DNA from: Erysipelotrichaceae bacterium
GTDB lineage: Bacteria; Bacillota_I; Bacilli_A; Erysipelotrichales; Erysipelotrichaceae
Reading direction: 5' to 3'
DNA length: 9,691 bases
Assembly (NCBI GenBank): GCA_021442745.1
Contig: JABUSI010000421.1
Location: forward strand, 1 to 9,691
Below are positions 6,989 to 9,691 of this stretch, one piece after another. Made by a program: the position numbers and the translations under genes. The notes below the pieces were generated by a model. It saw only the letters and a program-made list of their open reading frames with translations, searched no databases and had not been told where the DNA came from. The number at the start of each line of letters is the position of its first letter. The stretch's first letter is position 1.

Positions 6989-7806
6989 ACAAACAGGTTT
7001 TGCTGATCAATGATATGCCGGGATACGGAAAAGTCGCTTTGAGTGCGATGATTCCGGTTTTATCGCATATGAAAATACAGACGTACAGTTTGCCGACGGC
7101 TTTGGTATCCAATACGTTAGATTACGGTAAATTCGAAATTCTAAAGACAACGGATTACATGAAAAATACTCTGGAAGTATGGAGTCAGCTGGGTTTTTCG
7201 TTTGATGCCGTTTCCACCGGTTTTATTGTAACCGAAGAGCAGTCCCTGATGATTGCCGACTATTGCCGGAAACAATCCGAGCAGGGAATTCAGGTGTTCT
7301 GTGATCCGATTATGGGGGATGACGGGCATCTGTATAACGGGATGACGGAAGATACGGTGCGCAATATGCGGAATATCGTTTCCTGTGCTGATTATATCGT
7401 ACCGAATTATACGGAGGCGTGTGCGTTGGCGGATATTCCGTATCAAAGTGTTTGTGATGAAGAGAAAATTAAAGAGGTAATCGGTAAACTTCACGAACTG
7501 GGCGCAAAATCGGTTGTCGTAACGAGTGTAGCGATGGAAAAGGGATGCAGTGTATGGGGATATGATAATCAGACAAATGAGTATTTTGAAATTCCGTATA
7601 ACCTGATACCGGTTCGGTTTCCGGGAACGGGAGATATCTTCTCAGCGGTATTCATGGGAAATATCCTGAACGGTAAAACGATGAAAGAAAGTACGGAAAA
7701 GGCAATGGATACCGTATATCGCCTGATTCTGAAGAGCCTGGATACGCAGGATACCTTCAAAGGGGTTATGATTGAATCCCTGTTGGGAGAAATTGACGAT
7801 GAGTAA
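6985..7806 (+). CDS. Pyridoxamine/pyridoxal kinase-like protein
   Basis: 273 residues from the ATG at 6985, which overlaps the previous stop and has AGAGG eight bases upstream; the longer frame from 6871 is rejected. Ribokinase-fold, PdxK/PdxY-like features are INDMPGYGK (8-16), STGF (77-80), DPIMGDDG (107-114), PNYTEA (140-145) and the anion-hole/catalytic FPGTGD (212-217, base D217). These enzymes phosphorylate vitamin B6 vitamers to pyridoxal or pyridoxamine phosphate using ATP. Annotated homologues in Bacillota are called pyridoxamine kinase, but hydroxymethylpyrimidine or another small alcohol remains possible. It overlaps the next gene by eight bases. Its position third in an iron operon is unusual and suggests a shared metabolic signal. 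Confidence 0.88.
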   Translation: MNKQVLLINDMPGYGKVALSAMIPVLSHMKIQTYSLPTALVSNTLDYGKFEILKTTDYMKNTLEVWSQLGFSFDAVSTGFIVTEEQSLMIADYCRKQSEQGIQVFCDPIMGDDGHLYNGMTEDTVRNMRNIVSCADYIVPNYTEACALADIPYQSVCDEEKIKEVIGKLHELGAKSVVVTSVAMEKGCSVWGYDNQTNEYFEIPYNLIPVRFPGTGDIFSAVFMGNILNGKTMKESTEKAMDTVYRLILKSLDTQDTFKGVMIESLLGEIDDE

Positions 7807-8062
7807 ACCGAAAATACAGATTACGCTCATGGACAGGAAAGGTCCGAAGGGGTGTCACAGAGGACATATTGTCGGACAAAGATGGGATTATGATACCCAG
7901 AGAGGGGAAATATGCCCGATGGCTATGCATATTGCGTTTCCTTATATTGATATTCTGCGATACGGAGGAAACATTCCGGATCAACCGGAGGGTACGGCAG
8001 TATTCTGCTGTTCCGACGTGGATACAATTAACGTGTTTGAAGTGAAAGTGGTGAAAGAATGA
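7799..8062 (+). CDS. TIGR04076-like small cysteine protein, unknown function
   Basis: 87 residues from the ATG at 7799, with GGGAG nine bases upstream; it overlaps the kinase gene by eight bases. The family look is clear: CHRGHIVGQ (19-27), ICPMA (38-42), LRYGGNIP (53-60) and CCSD (70-73). Cysteines 19, 39, 70 and 71, with His 20 and 23, could ligate a metal, for example iron or zinc, though this is inference. There is no signal peptide or membrane helix, so it should be cytosolic. Function is not established. The ATG of the next gene overlaps its stop. Confidence 0.82.
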   Translation: MSKPKIQITLMDRKGPKGCHRGHIVGQRWDYDTQRGEICPMAMHIAFPYIDILRYGGNIPDQPEGTAVFCCSDVDTINVFEVKVVKE

Positions 8063-8553
8063 CAATCGAAGAAATCAGACAGAAGATGGATGCAGCCAGT
8101 AACGAAAAAGACAGACTGCATTATATGAGAGTGTATGACTATGCCGTAAAAATCGGACATGCGGAAAAACTGGATGAAAAAGCACAGTTTTTACTGGAAG
8201 CGGAAGCACTGGTGCACGACATTGCCTGTCCGTTATGCCGGATAAAATACGGTAATGTAAAAGGAGAATTACAGGAGAAGGAAAGCGAAGCACTGATTCT
8301 GAAGTTTTTTTCGGGATGTACTATTGCGGAAGAAACCGTAAAACGGATTGCGTATGTTGTCAGTCACCATCATACGGTCACCAATGTGGACGGCTTGGAT
8401 TATCAGTATCTGCTGGAAGCGGATTTCCTGGTGAATGCGTCTGAGCAGCACTGGTCCGTACAAACAATCCGTAACGATTCGTTTTTCTTTGTCAGCGAAA
8501 CGGGAAAACAGTTTTTACAAGAAATTGAACAATCTGCGGATTTGGTGGTATAA
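8059..8553 (+). CDS. HD-domain metal-dependent phosphohydrolase
   Basis: 164 residues, start overlapping the previous stop by ATGA. The HD-type metal ligands are visible in order: H21, H53-D54 (LVHDIA), H103/H104 in VSHHHTVTN and D122 in LEADFL. The segment HHHTVTNVDGLDYQYLLEADFLVN is a strong hallmark of a small HD family in Clostridia-like bacteria. Such proteins cleave phosphate from nucleotides or similar substrates using divalent metal; the substrate here is unknown. An extra C57-P-L-C60 pair follows the HD motif, where most relatives would have a Gly-Ile type sequence. It is the last gene of the feo operon. No terminator follows it, and the tRNA-Glu promoter sits in its end. Confidence 0.88.
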   Translation: MTIEEIRQKMDAASNEKDRLHYMRVYDYAVKIGHAEKLDEKAQFLLEAEALVHDIACPLCRIKYGNVKGELQEKESEALILKFFSGCTIAEETVKRIAYVVSHHHTVTNVDGLDYQYLLEADFLVNASEQHWSVQTIRNDSFFFVSETGKQFLQEIEQSADLVV

Positions 8554-8554
8554 T
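8525..8554 (+). promoter_or_regulatory. Promoter of tRNA-Glu, embedded in the HD gene
   Basis: TTGAAC (8525-8530), 18 bases, then a perfect TATAAT (8549-8554). The -10 contains the HD gene's TAA stop codon. Start of transcription is expected near 8561, just before the mature tRNA 5' end at 8569. Confidence 0.72.
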
Positions 8555-8568
8555 ACTTTTCGACAACT

Positions 8569-8644
8569 GGCTTGTTGGTGAAGGGGTTAACACATCAGAT
8601 TCTCAATCTGACATTCGCGGGTTCGAGCCCCGTACAAGCTACCA
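8569..8644 (+). tRNA. tRNA-Glu, anticodon CUC
   Basis: 76 nt including an encoded CCA. Acceptor 8569-8575 pairs with 8634-8640, but the first pair is G·U (8569 with 8640). The D stem is GTG/CAC with a 10-base loop. The anticodon stem TCAGA/TCTGA closes the loop TTCTCAA with CTC at 8602-8604, reading GAG codons. The T arm is GCGGG/CCCGT with TTCGAGC. The discriminator is A. The 10-base D loop contains one more base than the neighbouring tRNA-Gln, fitting the usual Glu/Gln distinction. Confidence 0.93.
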
Positions 8645-8653
8645 TAAAAAGAA

Positions 8654-8681
8654 AAGATGCCGATTTTCGGCATTTTCTTTT
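8654..8681 (+). terminator. Terminator after tRNA-Glu
   Basis: TGCCGA (8658-8663) pairs with TCGGCA (8667-8672) around a TTT loop, extended by four more pairs including one G·U, followed by a T-rich tract. It also ends any transcript reading through from the feo operon. Confidence 0.82.
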
Positions 8682-8728
8682 GTATCGGATGATTTTTCCC
8701 AAAAAAGAGTGTAGAATAGAAAGGCAGT

Positions 8729-8751
8729 AAAAAAAGCAGGTTGCCCTGCTT
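8729..8751 (-). terminator. Terminator after tRNA-Gln
   Basis: On the minus strand a 7-bp perfect stem AAGCAGG/CCTGCTT with loop GCAA runs into seven T. It lies ten bases past the tRNA-Gln 3' end. Confidence 0.88.
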
Positions 8752-8761
8752 GTCCGTTCAA

Positions 8762-8836
8762 TGGCTGGGATGGAAAGATTCGAACTTTCGCATGCTGGAG
8801 TCAGAATCCAGTGCCTTACCGCTTGGCTACATCCCA
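8762..8836 (-). tRNA. tRNA-Gln, anticodon CUG
   Basis: 75 nt with encoded CCA. The acceptor TGGGATG/CATCCCA is perfect and opens with U1-A72, typical of tRNA-Gln. The D stem is GCC/GGC with a 9-base loop. The anticodon stem CTGGA/TCCAG closes TTCTGAC, giving CUG (8802-8804 on plus), reading CAG codons. The T arm is GAAAG/CTTTC with TTCGAAT. The discriminator is G. It is convergent with tRNA-Glu and divergent from gltX. Confidence 0.94.
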
Positions 8837-8848
8837 ATGACCATATCT

Positions 8849-8877
8849 ATTTTATATATAACGGAAGAAAAAAGCAA
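8849..8877 (-). promoter_or_regulatory. Promoter of tRNA-Gln
   Basis: On the minus strand TTGCTT (8872-8877) is followed by 17 bases and TAAAAT (8849-8854). Transcription would start near 8842, six bases before the tRNA. The same TATATATAA region is the only obvious -10 for gltX on the plus strand, so the two promoters probably overlap. Confidence 0.65.
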
Positions 8878-8895
8878 GAAAGAAGGAGAAGAAAA

Positions 8896-9691
8896 ATGGA
8901 AAAAGTTAGAACTCGTTTTGCGCCAAGCCCTACCGGTTATATGCATATCGGTAATCTGCGGACCGCTTTGTTCGAGTATTTGATTGCGAAATCACAAGGC
9001 GGAGACTTTATTCTGCGGATTGAAGATACCGATCAGCAGCGGGAAGTGGAAGGTGCAGTCGATATTATTTATAAAACGCTGGAACAGACCGGCTTGACTT
9101 ATGACGAAGGTCCGGATAAGCCGAAAGGGTATGGCCCGTATGTACAATCCGAACGGTTACCGATGTACAAGGAATATGCGGATAAACTGGTAGACTTAGG
9201 CGGTGCACATTATTGTTTCTGTACCGAAGAAGATATCCAGAAACAGAGAGATTATGCACAGGAACACGGTATTCCGTTTAAGTTCCAGGATCCTTGCCAC
9301 AACATCAGTACGGAAGAAGCAAGAGCCCGGATTGCAAATGGCGAGCGTTACGTTGTCCGTCAGACCGTTCCGACAACCGGAACCGTTTCTTTTGACGATG
9401 AAGTATACGGTCATATCGTAGTGGAAAACAATTCCCTGGATGAAGGTGTCTTACTGAAGAGTGACGGGTATCCGACTTACAATTTCGCAAACGTTGTGGA
9501 TGACCACCAGATGGCAATTTCCCATGTCGTACGCGGAAACGAATATCTGTCCAGTACACCGAAGTACAATCTGATTTATCAGGCTTACGGCTGGAAGCCG
9601 CCGGTTTATGTTCACGTTCCGCCGGTAATGAAAGACGAACACAGCAAGTTGTCCAAGAGAAACGGAGATGCATCCTTCCAGGATCTGGTGG
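8896..9691 (+). CDS. gltX: Glutamyl-tRNA synthetase, 3'-truncated by window
   Basis: 265 codons are present and the frame is still open at the window end; full-length enzymes are roughly 480-500 residues. The class I catalytic core is clear: FAPSPTGYMHIGN (8-20) is the HIGH-type motif, RIEDTDQQR (41-49) binds glutamate and ATP, and KLSKR (251-255) is the KMSKS-type loop. C107-F-C109 and C134 retain three positions of the zinc-site pattern seen in some GluRS. It attaches glutamate to tRNA-Glu, and also to tRNA-Gln in organisms using GatCAB; that needs genome context. AAGGAG at 8883-8888 is seven bases before the ATG. Possible -10 sequences are TATATA (8855-8860) or TATAAC (8857-8862), without a good -35. 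The anticodon-binding part lies beyond the window. Confidence 0.96.
   Translation, partial: MEKVRTRFAPSPTGYMHIGNLRTALFEYLIAKSQGGDFILRIEDTDQQREVEGAVDIIYKTLEQTGLTYDEGPDKPKGYGPYVQSERLPMYKEYADKLVDLGGAHYCFCTEEDIQKQRDYAQEHGIPFKFQDPCHNISTEEARARIANGERYVVRQTVPTTGTVSFDDEVYGHIVVENNSLDEGVLLKSDGYPTYNFANVVDDHQMAISHVVRGNEYLSSTPKYNLIYQAYGWKPPVYVHVPPVMKDEHSKLSKRNGDASFQDLV

Noticed and set aside
7772..7798. Longer start for the TIGR04076-like gene
   Set aside because: It adds nine residues inside the kinase gene without a ribosome binding site. The ATG at 7799 fits the family start and is preceded by GGGAG.
8595..8837. Open frames across the tRNA region on both strands
   Set aside because: The region folds into two complete tRNAs and two terminators; the frames have no family resemblance or ribosome binding site.
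9305..9673. Minus-strand open frame of 122 residues over gltX
   Set aside because: The plus strand encodes unmistakable GluRS motifs across the same bases; this frame is an antisense shadow.

Overview
The window looks like a chromosomal segment of a low-to-mid GC Gram-positive bacterium (Bacillota). Support comes from strong AGGAGG-type ribosome binding sites, TATAAT promoters, tight hairpin-plus-T-tract terminators, a Gram-positive-style lipoprotein, tRNA genes with encoded CCA, and a FeoA-FeoB fusion. An anaerobic Clostridia/Erysipelotrichia-type organism is my best guess. That placement is inference; no taxonomic marker here settles it.

Layout. (1) 1-3600, signalling and accessory genes: the 3' end of a membrane-linked GGDEF protein (1-590, cut by the window start), a convergent lipoprotein gene of unknown function (770-1447, minus), a HAD-family phosphatase (1605-2231) and a second, complete membrane GGDEF protein (2498-3574). 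(2) 3618-4449: a self-contained TM1586-type nitroreductase gene with its own promoter and terminator. (3) 4436-8553: a tight five-gene plus-strand operon behind an 18-bp palindrome typical of DtxR/MntR-class iron or manganese repressors. It encodes FeoA-FeoB (ferrous iron importer), a 44-residue Cys-rich membrane peptide, a pyridoxamine-kinase-like protein, a TIGR04076-like Cys protein and an HD-domain hydrolase. Every junction is a 4- or 8-base start/stop overlap, so the genes are probably translationally coupled. (4) 8525-9691, a glutamate-translation cluster: tRNA-Glu(CUC) on plus, tRNA-Gln(CUG) on minus (convergent, separated by back-to-back terminators), and the 5' part of gltX running off the window end.

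How they fit together. The feo operon imports Fe(II). The three small genes and the kinase behind it are unusual passengers, and together they form the most interesting unit here: a possible iron-linked vitamin B6/metal-protein module. No terminator separates the last operon gene from tRNA-Glu, so iron-controlled transcripts could read into that tRNA. GltX is the enzyme expected to charge tRNA-Glu, and also tRNA-Gln if the organism uses the transamidation route, so the end of the window is functionally coherent. No CRISPR array, insertion sequence, phage gene or rRNA was seen.
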